From NCBI RefSeq assembly GCF_040515995.1, contig NZ_CP159485.1:1922001-1986000 (forward strand): DNA of 64,000 nt, in the 5' to 3' direction. The position numbers and the translations under genes are program-made. Under the pieces are notes generated by a model. The model ran no database searches. It saw nothing but the letters and a program-made list of their open reading frames with translations, and was not told the origin of the DNA. Positions 35,830 through 45,293 of the stretch are shown in pieces (position 1 is the stretch's first letter; every line of letters begins with the position of its first letter). The stretch comes from Proteinivorax hydrogeniformans (GTDB lineage Bacteria; Bacillota; Proteinivoracia; Proteinivoracales; Proteinivoracaceae).

Positions 35830-36330
35830 ATTACAAACCCTAATTGGCCACGGTAAACATCACGAGTAGTGGTAATAAGTAATATGAGGTCAGAGGTTAG
35901 TAATACAAAACACGACCCTAAGAACTTAATTGGCCACGGTAAACATCACGAAATTAGCTACATGCTGGGTCCAAACCCATTCATATTAAGTAACCATATA
36001 AGAAAGACCCTGTTTTAAATGCAGCAGGAATGAGATATATACACTTTTCTTTTAAAGTGTATATTATTAGCAAAATCTCCTACAGATTAATCAAATTTAT
36101 AGCATGCCCTGGCCAAGCAGAATAAGTAAGTTTATACGTTTTGCGACCAATTGTTTTTAGTATTGGCAATTAGTTAACTTCATCTCAAAGCCCGCCAAAG
36201 GACCTAGCCCATAAGGGCGCTAATAACAAATCCTTAATTGGCCACGGTAAACATCACGAAATTAGCTACATGCTGGGTCCAAACCCATTCATATTAGGTA
36301 ACCATATAGGAAAGACCCTGTTTTTTCCAC
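35830..36330. repeat. Inverted partial copies of the long repeat unit
   Basis: Read on the minus strand, 35840-36330 matches parts of the 821-bp unit (CATGCTGGGTCCAAACCCATTC, TTGGCCACGGTAAACATCACG three times, an R palindrome remnant at about 36196-36220). Runs of CCACTTTCAACTTTCCACTT follow at 36329-36362. No gene is seen in 35662-36393. Confidence 0.65.
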
Positions 36331-36393
36331 TTTCAACTTTCCACTTTCAACTTTCCACTTTCCCCAACGCCCTTACTCATCAAGTTATTCAGT

Positions 36394-36440
36394 AAAAAAT
36401 GGTTCCAATCATCAAAAATCGATGATCGGAACCATTTTTT
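36394..36440. terminator. Terminator after the first pilus operon
   Basis: AAAAAATGGTTCC and GGAACCATTTTTT arms with an inner CATC/GATG pairing, and a T-run on the minus strand after the stop of the large pilin gene. It is nearly the same hairpin as at 52659-52704. Confidence 0.9.
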
Positions 36441-36452
36441 ATTTGTTTTGGG

Positions 36453-38327
36453 CTATTTTTTCGTAATCTCTAGTTTGTCACCATTATTTATTGTAATACT
36501 AGTGAGCCCATTTGTTTCAATTATTCTATCATTTACTTTTAATTTTAGCGACTCCAGACTTTCAAAATTGACAAATATAGGAGTTTTTTCCGTTGGTTCA
36601 ATAATAATTTTTGAACTATTATTTCCAAAAGTAATTTTTGTATCAAATATTACTCCTTCATTTACTTTTATCATTAATGTATTGTTATTGCTAATTTCCA
36701 AATTAGTCCTCTTTGAAAACTGTAAGCAATTTGCCTTAATTGTCGTTTCGTTACCAGTCGCTTTAGTATTCTCTCTATCCATTAAGATGTTCTTATCGTA
36801 TGCATTAGCCCCATCTCTAATATTCGAACTATTCCCCCCACCTTGATAAAATCCATGACTTGCTCCATCTTCCCAGTGCTCCGCTTGTACTTTCATATCA
36901 TAGAAATGTGCTGCATAGTTTCGATCATATTGATTATGGACCTCGGAATGGAAATTAGGAATATAGTTTTCGCTTGAAAAAGCTTTGAAACCGACATGGC
37001 TAAATTTGTGGTTACTGGTAAATCCAATGCACTCACTCTTAACTACTCCTCCGCTTACATCTTCATATAATAACGTTGCAAAAATTTCAGTACCTTCAGT
37101 AACTTTCCTAGAAACTAGCTCAAGCTGGTATGTTTTGTCCCAGTCAAATTTGCCCTGGTCTCTAAACGGCTCAAATCTCTCATCGCTTAAAAGATTAATA
37201 GATTTAATCTCACCGCTATATTGATTGTTTGTAATGCTATCAATTCTCAGTTGTTCATTTTGAACATCAAAAGTCATCATGGTGCCTTTGTTGTCATTTT
37301 CTCCTATAAAAACACCTATACCATGTTGTTCTAGGTCAGCTGAGAGGGCTCTTGGATCAAGCTGCCATTTTACTTTAGTAGTATGGGAGAAAGCGTCTTC
37401 GGAATACTGTGGTAATGGGGTTGTTAATAAAGGACCTTGGGGATCTTTATTTTCTTTCCAATCAAGATTTAGAGTAGGGTGGTTGGGGTTTTGCATGACT
37501 TCTGCATAAATAGTGTCATTTTCTCTAAAACTAATGTTTTCATTTTCAAAGTAAACATCCTCAATCAATTTTTGCCATTCTTGACTTCCTGCCCTATTAA
37601 GTATCAGCATCCGCTCAGAATTTCTAAAATGGCCAAGCCTTCCAGCAAGTGTATATGGCCTTGCTTCGAAATAATAAAACCTGTTTCCAATAAAATTAAT
37701 GTCTCCTTGAGATAAGTATTGAATTTTTAAAAAATCATTGGGCTGCTCCTCTTCTATTTCACCGAAATATTCATAGCCGCCAGGGAAAGACGGATTTGTA
37801 TACATTTTTTTTGTATTCTCTGGCTCTTCTTTTGATCTATACCAGCGAATGCGATTTTGAAAAACCACAGGGCTACTATGAATTCTATATTCCCCCCTAA
37901 TATTTTCGATATTGTCATACCATGGGAATTGATTCTCTGGATACAAGCTGACTTCTAAATCTACTTTGGGTGCCTGTGCTTCCATTATCGGTACATTAGA
38001 CACTAGCACTTTAAAATATCGATTTCCTCTAATATGCTGACTGATTTCCCTTACTCTAACATCACTTTTATATTCTCCTTGAAAAACAGTTATTTCAAGA
38101 TCATCCAGCGCAGGGTTTTCGGCTTCATTAGCAAAATCGTCCTTTATATTTAATATTTCATTTTCTATCTTCCCCTGATGTTTAAAGGTTTCTTGTGTCA
38201 ACTCTGCCCCTCTACTAGTGAGCAATATCCCTTGGCCAAATGCGCCCAGAAAAGTTATTAAGGCAATGCTGATTAACGCCATAGAGATAATAACTTCAAT
38301 TAAGGTCAAACCTTTCCGATCCAGCAT
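36453..38327 (-). CDS. Very large pilin-like protein (type IV N-terminus, 624 residues)
   Basis: The N-terminus has a prepilin motif KGLTLIEVIISMALI with Gly/Leu cleavage context and Glu at +5, so PilD should process it. The remaining ~590 residues are extracellular, many times a normal minor pilin. The middle (about 290-500) reads like a jelly-roll lectin-type fold (GVFIGENDNKGTMMTFDV, FSHVGFKAF), and the C-terminus (about 540-624) looks like a small beta repeat with ITINNGDKLEITK. These domain guesses are by eye. It is the last gene of the first pilus operon, after the VWA pilin. A tip adhesin or surface-binding role is inferred. Confidence 0.75.
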   Translation of the reverse strand: MLDRKGLTLIEVIISMALISIALITFLGAFGQGILLTSRGAELTQETFKHQGKIENEILNIKDDFANEAENPALDDLEITVFQGEYKSDVRVREISQHIRGNRYFKVLVSNVPIMEAQAPKVDLEVSLYPENQFPWYDNIENIRGEYRIHSSPVVFQNRIRWYRSKEEPENTKKMYTNPSFPGGYEYFGEIEEEQPNDFLKIQYLSQGDINFIGNRFYYFEARPYTLAGRLGHFRNSERMLILNRAGSQEWQKLIEDVYFENENISFRENDTIYAEVMQNPNHPTLNLDWKENKDPQGPLLTTPLPQYSEDAFSHTTKVKWQLDPRALSADLEQHGIGVFIGENDNKGTMMTFDVQNEQLRIDSITNNQYSGEIKSINLLSDERFEPFRDQGKFDWDKTYQLELVSRKVTEGTEIFATLLYEDVSGGVVKSECIGFTSNHKFSHVGFKAFSSENYIPNFHSEVHNQYDRNYAAHFYDMKVQAEHWEDGASHGFYQGGGNSSNIRDGANAYDKNILMDRENTKATGNETTIKANCLQFSKRTNLEISNNNTLMIKVNEGVIFDTKITFGNNSSKIIIEPTEKTPIFVNFESLESLKLKVNDRIIETNGLTSITINNGDKLEITKK

Positions 38328-38343
38328 AATTACACCCTCTTTC

Positions 38344-39924
38344 CTACTCTGTAATCCTAGGACCCTCTATTTGCCATAAGTCTTCTGAAATATAACCAGC
38401 TATATTTCTAAAAATTTCATCTAGCTTATCGCCATCTCTGGCAATAAACACCCTGTCATTATAAACAAAATCATTTTCTACATCTGAATTGTCTTCTGCC
38501 ACTTCGATACCCACTGCTTTTGCTATATCTTTTACGCTTTCTAAGTCCTCATCCAAGTTGGAAAAACCAATAACAAAGATATTTCCGTCTAGGCCCAAAT
38601 CTTCAGCTGCAGGGTCTTTTGCTTGAATTAAGTCTTCTCCGACTCGGTCTACGTACTTTGTAGCCAAAGTACACAAACCCATACCATCTCCTATATGCCA
38701 ACGACCTTGATAGTTCCACCAATTTGATGGATTAGGTACTTGCGAAGGAGATCTCTCCCAATGCCCCCCTTTCCCAGACCAATTCGAATATGTCGGGGTG
38801 TTTTTACTGATATTTCCATCATCTAGAATGTAATCACTGTATCCATAACCATGTCGACGACGCCACCAAACATCAGCGCTGGCCATGGTTGATACACCGT
38901 CTACCATAATAACCATATAGTTTTCTACTTCTGTATCGTCAGTCAATCCATAATTGCCTAGGTTGTTGTTAAAGTCCAATAGATGATAGTAGCCCCGCCT
39001 CATTCCATCACCAGTATTGGTGCCATTATCTGCACTCAGATTATCAATTAAATTATTCCAGTTTACGTTATCATCCCGCACTTTATTAAATCTTTCTGGA
39101 TCTTTGTTGTAATTTGGATGGGGTGAGTTTGCATTGGCGTGAAATGGGACCAATCTTGCATATATGTTTTCTCCTCCATTATTCTCCATTACAGAAAACA
39201 TTCTTTTCAGTGTTTCTTTTAAAATTTCAATCCTTGATTTTTCTTGTTCCCTAGGGCTATTGCCATCAAGATCATCGTTCATACTGCCCGAGGTATCTAA
39301 AACCATAGTCATTGCAGCCACTGGCCTTTCATGAATTTTGGGAGTTTCTTCTGTTCTGTAAGCTAGAGCCACCGACATATTGCTCTCGTCTCCCCAATCA
39401 ATAACATGTAGAGCATTAAGGGCTTCTACCTCTGTTGAAATCTCAAATTTTTCACGCCCATTATCAATTCCCCTTAAAAAGTATTTGATATTCTTATCCT
39501 CTTGAGACTCTGAGGTCTTTCTAAAGTTGAGCTGATATGTTAAATCACCCTTAGGCTGAGCGAGGACATTCATTTTATAAGAATCAGTTTCATTATGGTA
39601 CTCATAATGCACTAGCGAATCACCGTCTGGGCTTAGACCTATATAGTTCCAAGGCTTTGCTAAGCCGGTAATTCTTCCTGCATGATCTAACTGAGGCGCA
39701 AATTGTTCCTCAGGGACAGCAAAGGCCACAGAAGCAAAACGCAAGGTGTTGTTAATTGTCTCAGCGGTATATCGCATATCCGACTGTTCTTCAAAGATTT
39801 TCACAGAGGTAGAGTGACTTCTCACTCCCACAAAAAGCATATTGTACGCTACTGTTAATAAAACCAAAGCGATTGCTGTAGCCAGTACTACTTCCAATAG
39901 AGTTACACCTTTTTCGTTTCGCAT
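38344..39924 (-). CDS. Pilin-like protein with von Willebrand factor A domain
   Basis: 526 residues. Prepilin motif KGVTLLEVVLATAIAL at the N-terminus (Glu +5), a pilin-like region to about 190, then a VWA domain. The MIDAS is visible: DTSGSMN (DxSxS, about 211-217), a Thr in NGTNTGDGMRRG (about 305), and the Asp in MVIMVDGVST (about 345). A Trp/Gly/Tyr-rich insert (about 355-410) interrupts the domain (WWRRRHGYGYSDY, SNWSGKGGHWERS). The C-terminal helix DKLDEIFRNIAGYI is typical of VWA ends. VWA-bearing pilus tip proteins bind host or surface ligands via the metal site; the same role here is inference. Confidence 0.88.
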   Translation of the reverse strand: MRNEKGVTLLEVVLATAIALVLLTVAYNMLFVGVRSHSTSVKIFEEQSDMRYTAETINNTLRFASVAFAVPEEQFAPQLDHAGRITGLAKPWNYIGLSPDGDSLVHYEYHNETDSYKMNVLAQPKGDLTYQLNFRKTSESQEDKNIKYFLRGIDNGREKFEISTEVEALNALHVIDWGDESNMSVALAYRTEETPKIHERPVAAMTMVLDTSGSMNDDLDGNSPREQEKSRIEILKETLKRMFSVMENNGGENIYARLVPFHANANSPHPNYNKDPERFNKVRDDNVNWNNLIDNLSADNGTNTGDGMRRGYYHLLDFNNNLGNYGLTDDTEVENYMVIMVDGVSTMASADVWWRRRHGYGYSDYILDDGNISKNTPTYSNWSGKGGHWERSPSQVPNPSNWWNYQGRWHIGDGMGLCTLATKYVDRVGEDLIQAKDPAAEDLGLDGNIFVIGFSNLDEDLESVKDIAKAVGIEVAEDNSDVENDFVYNDRVFIARDGDKLDEIFRNIAGYISEDLWQIEGPRITE

Positions 39925-39946
39925 AAAAACCCTCCTTTCTAAGCCT

Positions 39947-40417
39947 TTAATTTCTTACCCATCTGGTCTTAGTAAAATCGCCAGGATTGTTTTCATCATA
40001 CTTGATATGTAAAGAAAGTTTGGATGTTCCATAAGCGTCGATTAAATTTGCTTTAGATTCAATAATAACTTCTTTGGCAGCTTCGTCATAATAAACCTTG
40101 ATATCTACACTTCCTATAGGGTCGTTTGGGGGAAGCTTAAGGCCTATATGCTCAATTTCATCATTATATTTAATTAACCTATGGATTTTTTGCCCATAGG
40201 GTTCATGTTCATCCATCATAGCGGCATATGCAATTTCAATGCCCGATCTTGCCAAGTAGTAAGCTCTGAGATTGTTTTCTTGGGCTACAATTTGCTTTGT
40301 ATTTGATTGTGTCAAAGAAAAGACTGAAGCTAAAAGTATAGAAAGCACCATAATAACCATTAAAACCATAGGTAGAGAAAATCCTTTATTGTTTATGTCA
40401 TCAAAGCCCTTTATCAT
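39947..40417 (-). CDS. PilX-type minor pilin
   Basis: 156 residues from the ATG at 40417 (AAAGGATG upstream; the longer frame to 40462 lacks a better site). N-terminus NKGFSLPMVLMVIMVLSILL has the Gly-Phe cleavage site but Pro/Met instead of Glu at +5, as in PilX/GspK-like proteins. It is followed by the RAYYLARSGIEIAYA motif common to that group. Such proteins lie at the pilus tip complex. First of the three adhesin-like genes after pilA. Confidence 0.8.
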   Translation of the reverse strand: MIKGFDDINNKGFSLPMVLMVIMVLSILLASVFSLTQSNTKQIVAQENNLRAYYLARSGIEIAYAAMMDEHEPYGQKIHRLIKYNDEIEHIGLKLPPNDPIGSVDIKVYYDEAAKEVIIESKANLIDAYGTSKLSLHIKYDENNPGDFTKTRWVRN

Positions 40418-40830
40418 AAAAAACATCCTTTCTACCTTGCATAGCCAAAGAGTTAAAAGCACATTGCAGTTTTAGCAGTTTTTAATTTATTAAACCTCCA
40501 TATTGCTTTCGATATTTATTTTATAATAATTAAATAACGTTTTAGTTAACTTTAATAATGGTATTGGAGCGCTAATTCAATGATAGCATAACAATATTGC
40601 ATAGCTATACTCCCTAATCTCTTATTCTGACAACAAATTGAATGATTTCATAAAAGCTTTCAAACAACAACAGTAGATATAACTCCATCACCAATACCAA
40701 TCACTATTTAAGTAAACTGATGGCAACCAACATCGCAAAGAGCCAGCTCGCAAGCTGACTCCTGTAAATAATCTGTAGAGTAGGAATCAGGTTAGAATCC
40801 TAAACACCTTATAAACCATGCTATCCCTAC
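40418..40830 (-). other. Gap between pilA and the PilX-type gene
   Basis: The 410-bp AT-rich stretch has a hairpin at 40739-40765 (GAGTCAGCT-TGCG-AGCTGGCTC on the minus strand) about 65 nt after the pilA stop. It is a likely partial terminator that would let pilA RNA exceed that of the downstream adhesins. No start, RNA family or gene was recognised in the remainder. Confidence 0.45.
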
Positions 40831-41166
40831 TTACTTGTTGGATTCCCACCAACTATCGCCATCATCTGCATTTTTATTATAGTTCACATGATCAATGTTA
40901 TCCACTGATTGAATTAACTCTTCATCAATTAGAGCTTTGTACATAGCATCTTTTTCTTCTTTTAATTCATTACCTTTTGCCAAATAAATCGTAGTAGCGC
41001 TATTCAAAGTTCTTGCTGTTGCTTCAGCTGCTTGTTCTGTTGCGCTATCAGTAAAGCTACCTAACCTCGGTACAGCTATCGCTGCTAAAATTCCAATAAT
41101 CGCAATAACCACAATCAGTTCAATAAGCGTAAATCCTTCTTCTTTTTTTGCTAACATTTTAAACAT
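40831..41166 (-). CDS. pilA: Major type IV pilin
   Basis: 111 residues. Short basic leader MFKMLAKKEEG, then the class IVa signature GFTLIELIVVIAII with Glu at +5 and the helix continuing GILAAIAVPRL. The globular part is only ~60 residues, acidic, ending in DGDSWWESNK, with no disulfide pair: a compact Gram-positive-type pilin. Very strong ribosome site (AGGAGGAG). It has its own 170-nt leader. PilD is encoded just upstream. Confidence 0.95.
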   Translation of the reverse strand: MFKMLAKKEEGFTLIELIVVIAIIGILAAIAVPRLGSFTDSATEQAAEATARTLNSATTIYLAKGNELKEEKDAMYKALIDEELIQSVDNIDHVNYNKNADDGDSWWESNK

Positions 41167-41335
41167 TTTTTATCTCCTCCTATTTATTATTTATATTAAA
41201 AGGGGTCATCCCTTTTGTAACTTTGGTCTTGCCCTTTCGCTCTAGCTATGTAGCTAAAGTAAAGTTTGTTGTCTTATCTTTAACAGCTCTCAACGTCATC
41301 GAAATCGCCCTTGCATAACTTATAGGGGCTGAGGG
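41167..41335 (-). other. pilA leader region
   Basis: A 169-nt untranslated stretch between pilD and pilA. On the minus strand it has a TAGCTA-CA-TAGCTA dyad and AAAAGGG-ATGAC-CCCTTTT just before the ribosome site. It looks structured, but I cannot match it to the c-di-GMP-I or -II riboswitches or another known class. Confidence 0.4.
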
Positions 41336-42076
41336 CTATCCTCCATTTATAACTAGTCGTAAATAAATATCTATTAGGCTATCACCCCAAAAAATTGTTA
41401 TAAATGTGGCTGTTGCTAAAAATGGTCCAAAGGGCACTGCTGTTTTTCGCCCTCGTCCTAAGCTCAGTAGTGTTATGCCAACTATTCCACCTATTACAAA
41501 GGATATTAGCAGCATCAATGCCCCATTTATTATGCCTAAGTGTAGTCCTAGAGGAAACACATATTTTATATCTCCCCCTCCCATTCCACCTTTGGAGATT
41601 ATGGCAACAGCATAAAAGAAAGTAAAAAATGCTATAGCTGCAAATATATTTAGGTAGCTAGCTGTATAAATCACATACACTGTACCGGTAAGGGTGAGCC
41701 ATATGTTTAATTCATCTGGGATTATCAGATGTTTTAGATCTATAAATGCTATAACAAGGCTAACCACCGCTAAGTTAAGAAAAAATAATGCTTCTATATT
41801 TAGTCCTAATAAATTATAGGTAAGTAAAAACAGTGCTGCAGTCAAAGTCTCTATCAGTGGGTATCTTAAAGATATTTTGCTGTTACAGTTATGACATTTA
41901 CCTTTACATACCAAAAAACCTATAAGAGGGATTAAGTGTATGATTTTTATTCTTGTTTTGCAGTTAATACAGTGGGAGGAAGGAAACACAATGGATTTTT
42001 TGCGGGGTAGACGATATATCAATACGTTACAAAAACTTCCCACCATCAGGCCGAATATAATCACAATCGCCTGCAT
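41336..42076 (-). CDS. pilD: Prepilin peptidase / N-methyltransferase
   Basis: 246 residues, integral membrane. N-terminal GSFCNVLIYRLPR, zinc-binding cysteine pairs SHCINCKT and GKCHNCNS, the catalytic aspartates in FIDLKHLIIPDELN and GMGGGDIKYVF (GxGD). It removes the leader from all the prepilins in this window and N-methylates them. Last of the core assembly genes before pilA; it is the only prepilin peptidase seen, so it probably serves both pilus loci. Confidence 0.96.
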   Translation of the reverse strand: MQAIVIIFGLMVGSFCNVLIYRLPRKKSIVFPSSHCINCKTRIKIIHLIPLIGFLVCKGKCHNCNSKISLRYPLIETLTAALFLLTYNLLGLNIEALFFLNLAVVSLVIAFIDLKHLIIPDELNIWLTLTGTVYVIYTASYLNIFAAIAFFTFFYAVAIISKGGMGGGDIKYVFPLGLHLGIINGALMLLISFVIGGIVGITLLSLGRGRKTAVPFGPFLATATFITIFWGDSLIDIYLRLVINGG

Positions 42077-42078
42077 CG

Positions 42079-42621
42079 TTAGTTTTCCCCGCCAAACTTT
42101 TTACGGTAGTAGCTCTGCCCGTAATATGTGAGCGACATTTCCACCCGCCAAGCTTCTTCATGCTGCCTTACATTAAGGTTTGAAACATCGACAAAGCGTT
42201 GATTTTCGTAAAGCTCATTTAAAAACTCTTTTACCTGTTGGAACGTTCCTGTAAAAGATACTTGCACCTGTAAGGTTGCTAGCTCGTCTTGGTTTATGTT
42301 AAAGCTAAAGGAGGTGTCATCTACATTTTCCTCAAGCCATATTATAATTTGGGGCTTTTGGAGGGTGGGAGGGACGCTTGCATTTAGTTTTTCAATTGTT
42401 TCTGTGTCATATCTTTCATTCCATGTTTCGTATGTTTGCAATGATATGTCCAGTTCTTGAATTTCCTGCTGTGTGTAAGCAATTTTATCTTCTATTTCAT
42501 TTAGCCTAGCAAGTTGCGGCGCCAAAGCTAATGAGTACAAACCATATAGCGCTATCAAAAGTACTAAGATAATCGTCATAGATTTTTCTCTATTGGTCAT
42601 TTTGCTAAGATACTTATTCAT
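42079..42621 (-). CDS. pilO: Type IV pilus alignment protein PilO
   Basis: 180 residues. One TM near the N-terminus (about 15-33), a coiled coil (about 34-62), then a ferredoxin-like domain (VQVSFTGTFQQVKEFLNELYENQRF). The start ATG at 42621 overlaps the pilN stop (GGTGATGAATAAG), so translation is coupled. It pairs with PilN. The order pilM-N-O is the standard one; no pilP or pilQ is expected in a monoderm. Confidence 0.9.
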   Translation of the reverse strand: MNKYLSKMTNREKSMTIILVLLIALYGLYSLALAPQLARLNEIEDKIAYTQQEIQELDISLQTYETWNERYDTETIEKLNASVPPTLQKPQIIIWLEENVDDTSFSFNINQDELATLQVQVSFTGTFQQVKEFLNELYENQRFVDVSNLNVRQHEEAWRVEMSLTYYGQSYYRKKFGGEN

Positions 42622-43144
42622 CACCGCTCCCCCTTCCCTCTATATTAAAACCGTAGCTTTGCCCTTGGGGAGCTATGTAACTTACAGTAAATTTGTACCC
42701 CTGCCAACTATATAGGTTTTGCAGAAGCTCAGATATGTTTGCTCTAGTTGGGCTGGACCCTTGTATTGATATCCGTTGGTCGCTAACAGAAATTGTTTCA
42801 ATATCCACTTCTGAAGGAGTTAGCGACTCTAGCTTTTTAATTTCCCTAAGTTTGTTATGCCTATTTTCTTCAAGATGGGTAACTGTATCATTTAAACTGT
42901 TAATGTCCGAAAGTTTATTCATTTCTTCCTTTATTTCATTTTTTAGGGTTTGTTTGTCTGCAAGTTCTTGCTGCACGTCGGCTAGTAAGCTTTCCTTACG
43001 CTGAACGTTTATATACAAGGTTAATACCGATATCAAGATTGACGCAATAACAAGCACTGCTACAGTTGTTTTAATTATTTTTTTACTTGCTGCATAACTT
43101 TGATGTTGGAGCGAAGTGTGTAGTAAATTTATATTTTGTTTCAT
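42614..43144 (-). CDS. pilN: Type IV pilus alignment protein PilN
   Basis: 176 residues. It starts MKQNINLL, the short PilN peptide that docks into PilM, then a TM (about 23-45), a coiled coil (about 47-100) and a small alpha/beta domain (TISVSDQRISIQGSSPTRANISELL). It overlaps pilM by 4 nt and pilO by 8 nt. Confidence 0.9.
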   Translation of the reverse strand: MKQNINLLHTSLQHQSYAASKKIIKTTVAVLVIASILISVLTLYINVQRKESLLADVQQELADKQTLKNEIKEEMNKLSDINSLNDTVTHLEENRHNKLREIKKLESLTPSEVDIETISVSDQRISIQGSSPTRANISELLQNLYSWQGYKFTVSYIAPQGQSYGFNIEGRGSGDE

Positions 43145-44079
43145 TTTCCATCACCCCACATCGTTAATCCTTGTGCAAGGCTATATTTTGAGTCATCGCT
43201 AATTATGCTTTCTAATGGTATATCTAAGGACTGGGCAAAAACCTCATCTAGCCCCGGTGTTTTGCCATATCCTCCGGTAATATAAGCCAACGTAAAGCTT
43301 GTTAACTCCTGTTTTCCGCTTCTATATCTAAAATATTCTATAGACCTGTTAAGCTCTCTTTGCAAATGATAAAATACATCGGCTAGTGCCGGTGAAGTTA
43401 GAGGCACTTCTTTTCCTTCTTTAGCTGTCATTTCTTTCGCAGCAGAAGCCACCGCTCCAAAGTCTGCGCCTCCTACAGTGATACTTCTTGAAAACCTAAA
43501 TTGTTTTTCTTTGTAGATATGAATATTAGTTGAACGCTCACCTACATCGACGATTAACTGCAACCCTTCAAGATTTTCTTTATCAAAATACTTTCTTTTT
43601 AAGGCAAGGGCGGGAATATCTACCACCTTTGGCCTTAATCCTGCTATTTTAACAGCTTCATAATAGGGGTGTACAGATTTTTGTTTAAGTGCTAGCACAA
43701 GGATGTTTTGATGGTTATCATCGCTACCAAGTTGGATAAAATCCATTACGCTATCTTCAGTACCAAATGGTAAAATATTGTCCTTTTGTAGTTGGATGTA
43801 GTTGTTTACCTCACTTAATTTAAGCTTTTTAGGAACTTGGATAACTTTTGTAAAAACTCCTTGCCCATTATAAGATATTACAGCAAATTTTTTAGCTAAT
43901 CCATTTTCTGAAACTACCTGCTTTAACCTCTCCCCTAATATAGAGGGGTTAGGAGTTCCTCCCCTTCCAACTGATCCTTCCGGTGTTTCAACAGCGAATT
44001 CTTTATTTTTATAAGCAATCTTGGTCATTTTTTGACCTATGTCTATTCCTACTAACTTTTTTTGGGATAACAAGAGCAT
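43141..44079 (-). CDS. pilM: Pilus assembly ATPase-like PilM
   Basis: 312 residues, actin-like fold. GIDIGQKMTKIAY (phosphate 1), LIVDVGERSTNIHIY (phosphate 2), and AYITGGYGKTPGLDEVFA (adenosine motif). It is the cytoplasmic ring that binds the PilN N-terminus. GGAGGGG ribosome site. Confidence 0.92.
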   Translation of the reverse strand: MLLLSQKKLVGIDIGQKMTKIAYKNKEFAVETPEGSVGRGGTPNPSILGERLKQVVSENGLAKKFAVISYNGQGVFTKVIQVPKKLKLSEVNNYIQLQKDNILPFGTEDSVMDFIQLGSDDNHQNILVLALKQKSVHPYYEAVKIAGLRPKVVDIPALALKRKYFDKENLEGLQLIVDVGERSTNIHIYKEKQFRFSRSITVGGADFGAVASAAKEMTAKEGKEVPLTSPALADVFYHLQRELNRSIEYFRYRSGKQELTSFTLAYITGGYGKTPGLDEVFAQSLDIPLESIISDDSKYSLAQGLTMWGDGK

Positions 44080-44090
44080 TTTTTCCCCTC

Positions 44091-45290
44091 CTAAATAACA
44101 TGAAGTAAGTCAAACATCGGCAGAAGAACTGCCATCAAAATCGCGGCCACAATAACAGCAAGGACTACTATCATAATTGGCTCTATTAGCGATGACACCC
44201 TATCTGTTGTATGCTTTACTTCGTCTTCGTTAAACTTTGCCACTTTATCTAACATTTTATCTAAGCTTCCTGTTTCTTCACCTACTTCAATCATCTGTAT
44301 CGCCATAGTGTCTATAAAGGGGTTATTCTTAAGCTGGTCAACTAATCCTGTCCCCTCCCTGAGATGTTCGCGGGCTTCTAGTATTCTTTCTTCAAAGTCT
44401 CTGTTCTCAACGGTTTTTGATACTAAGCCTAAAGCAGTAATAATATCAACTCCGCTTTGAACCATTATTGCTAATGTTTTTGTAAATTTAGAAAGGGCAA
44501 CCTTACGAAGCAAACTACCGAATATAGGTAGGTTTATTTTTTTGCCATCGATATATTTTGCAATCTTTTCATTTCTCAAAAGGTGTTTTGCCAACATTAA
44601 TGCAGCTAACACAATGATTATAAGAGTTATAAAGTCTTGTCTTAAAAGATCGGTTATGCTTATTAAAACCACAGTAATAGTTGGCAGCTCGTCCTCTACT
44701 CCCATATCTACAAACATTTGCACAAAGTTTGGAATTACAAAAACGAGGAGAAAAATTATTGCAATACCAGAAAAAGCCATGATAAATGCCGGGTAGGTTA
44801 GGGCTGATCTTACTTTATCGTTAATTTCTTTTTCCCGTTCAAAAAACTCTGCAAGCCTTTTAAGGGTTACATCTAGCACCCCACCCATCTCACCAACTTC
44901 TATTAAGCTAATGAAAATTTGTGGAAAGGCACCTTCTCGCTCCTTTAAACTTTCGGATAAGGATTTGCCACCTTCTATATCCTTTACAACTTCCACTAAA
45001 TTTCTTTTCAGCACTTTACTTTCGGTTTGCTGCTGAAGACTTTTTAACGCCTTTGCAACCGGCACCCCGCTTTCTACCATTGCTGATAGCTGGTTGCAAA
45101 ATATTGCCATGTCCTTTAACTTTATGCGTCCTTTTTGGCCTATGCTTTTTGTTTGTTCTATTTCTTTAATTTTGGTTACAAATACTTCTTTTTCCTTTAG
45201 CAGCCAAAGTGCTCTTTGCTCATTTTCCGCTTCTATGTTGCCTTTGACTACGTTTCCTAAGGTGTCCTTGCCTACATATTTATAGTTCAT
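44091..45290 (-). CDS. pilC: Type IV pilus inner-membrane platform protein
   Basis: 399 residues. Two GspF domains with three TM regions (about 168-195, 218-238, 372-395). Signatures are FCNQLSAMVESGVPVAKALKSL in domain 1 and FTKTLAIMVQSGVDIITALGL in domain 2, each with the G-VP and FIS/EVGE motifs (SLIEVGEMGGVLD, MIEVGEETGSLDKML). Full length, in contrast to the 325-residue homologue of the second locus. Confidence 0.95.
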   Translation of the reverse strand: MNYKYVGKDTLGNVVKGNIEAENEQRALWLLKEKEVFVTKIKEIEQTKSIGQKGRIKLKDMAIFCNQLSAMVESGVPVAKALKSLQQQTESKVLKRNLVEVVKDIEGGKSLSESLKEREGAFPQIFISLIEVGEMGGVLDVTLKRLAEFFEREKEINDKVRSALTYPAFIMAFSGIAIIFLLVFVIPNFVQMFVDMGVEDELPTITVVLISITDLLRQDFITLIIIVLAALMLAKHLLRNEKIAKYIDGKKINLPIFGSLLRKVALSKFTKTLAIMVQSGVDIITALGLVSKTVENRDFEERILEAREHLREGTGLVDQLKNNPFIDTMAIQMIEVGEETGSLDKMLDKVAKFNEDEVKHTTDRVSSLIEPIMIVVLAVIVAAILMAVLLPMFDLLHVI

Positions 45291-45293
45291 TTT

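Noticed and set aside
41167-41335. Possible c-di-GMP riboswitch before pilA
   Set aside because: GGGCAAGACC recalls the GEMM-I core, but the following GACGCAAAGCC part and the second domain are missing. Left as an unassigned leader.
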